A stretch of DNA of 64,000 bases, taken from the NCBI RefSeq assembly GCF_027213645.1, contig NZ_JAPWGL010000004.1, positions 62,001-126,000 on the forward strand. Reading direction: 5' to 3'. The DNA is from Pedobacter rhodius (GTDB lineage: Bacteria > Bacteroidota > Bacteroidia > Sphingobacteriales > Sphingobacteriaceae). The position numbers and the translations under genes were made by a program. The notes under the pieces are model-generated. The model searched no databases and was not told the DNA's origin. It worked only from the letters and a program-made list of their open reading frames with translations. Of this stretch, positions 63,569 through 64,000 are shown in pieces (within the stretch, counting starts at the first letter, position 1; each line of letters opens with the position of its first letter).

Positions 63569-64000
63569 ATGAAGAAAATATTTCTAACCATATTCATGAT
63601 GGCTTTTGTATTTATGATGAAAGCTCAGGATTTCAATAAATATGATAAGGGCAATTTCATAAAGGGTAAAGATTCTATTTCTTACAGAATTCTTTTTCCG
63701 GAAAATTTTAATCCCGCTCAAAAATATCCGATTGTATTCTTTTTACATGGAAGCGGTGAAAGGGGGAATGATAATGAAAGTCAATTGGTTCATGGTGGTA
63801 AATTATTTTTAAAGGATGATATTAGAAAGAATTTTCCGGCAATTGTTGTTTTTCCGCAATGTCCGGCAAACGATTATTGGGCAAATGTAAATATTGCACC
63901 GAACGGACAAGGCAAAAGAAGTTTCAGTTTTGTTGAAGGTGGAAAACCTACAAAAGCCATGCATGCCTTACAGGGAATGGTAAAAGATTTTCTTAAAAAG
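63569..64000 (+). CDS. Putative esterase/phospholipase, partial
   Basis: 144 residues before the window ends. It has a signal peptide (cleavage after MKAQ, residue 20), then KYPIVFFLHGSGERGND (about 53-69), the oxyanion-type HGSGERG motif of the PHB-depolymerase-like/dienelactone-type esterases, and AIVVFPQCP. The nucleophile serine region lies beyond the edge. It is probably a secreted esterase; the substrate is unknown. Confidence 0.7.
   Translation, partial: MKKIFLTIFMMAFVFMMKAQDFNKYDKGNFIKGKDSISYRILFPENFNPAQKYPIVFFLHGSGERGNDNESQLVHGGKLFLKDDIRKNFPAIVVFPQCPANDYWANVNIAPNGQGKRSFSFVEGGKPTKAMHALQGMVKDFLKK

Overview
The window looks like the chromosome of a free-living member of the Bacteroidota, most likely Sphingobacteriaceae and Pedobacter-like. 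The reasons are AT-rich sequence, promoters with the Bacteroidota -7 element TAnnTTTG before many genes, a SusC/SusD pair in a polysaccharide utilisation locus (PUL), type IX secretion (T9SS) genes, TonB-linked barrels with carboxypeptidase-regulatory N-termini, and many lipoproteins. No phage, insertion sequence, CRISPR array, rRNA or tRNA was seen. The genus is an inference; no database was searched.

Layout. 0-9 kb is mostly a minus-strand housekeeping block: a partial porG-like gene, NAD kinase, a small exported protein and a decayed lipoprotein metallopeptidase gene, a CBS protein, an alpha/beta hydrolase, a GatB/YqeY protein, a short-chain dehydrogenase, porT and ubiE/menG. 8.3-12 kb on the plus strand carries engB, a UbiA-type prenyltransferase and an M3 oligopeptidase, followed by a telomere-like heptamer array. 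12-20 kb holds envelope and transport genes: a beta-barrel receptor, an MFS exporter, an amino-acid permease and the Kup potassium transporter with a 51-residue membrane protein behind it. 20-28 kb has a tiny T9SS cargo, an FAHD hydrolase, an M23 peptidase, Bcp, a two-gene transketolase, an ECF sigma cassette and a class III aminotransferase. 29-42.9 kb has a two-component pair, GH30, RluA, panB, carA, an ABC exporter, a Fic protein with a DNA-binding-like tail, a pheS / Rieske-like / TetR operon and kbl. 43-47.5 kb has a DUF5686 protein, trhO, a four-helix-bundle protein and a DUF486 protein.

47.6-63.5 kb is a complete PUL: a SusR-like membrane regulator, SusC, SusD, a LamG lipoprotein, two PF10091 enzymes, a GH43-like enzyme with a discoidin-type domain, and a GH3 beta-glucosidase. 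PF10091 contains the GH144 beta-1,2-glucan enzymes. With GH3 as the last step, the best reading is a beta-1,2-glucan (sophoro-oligosaccharide) system, although automated annotation would say glucoamylase. A new esterase gene begins at the right edge.

Across the window, several genes (engB, the aminotransferase, pheS, fic, the terminal esterase) have the -7 element only 3-5 bases before ATG, which suggests near-leaderless messages. Intergenic gaps carry several families of short dispersed repeats. They form terminator-like hairpins, bracket one gene, and in one case supply the N-terminal codons of an ABC permease.
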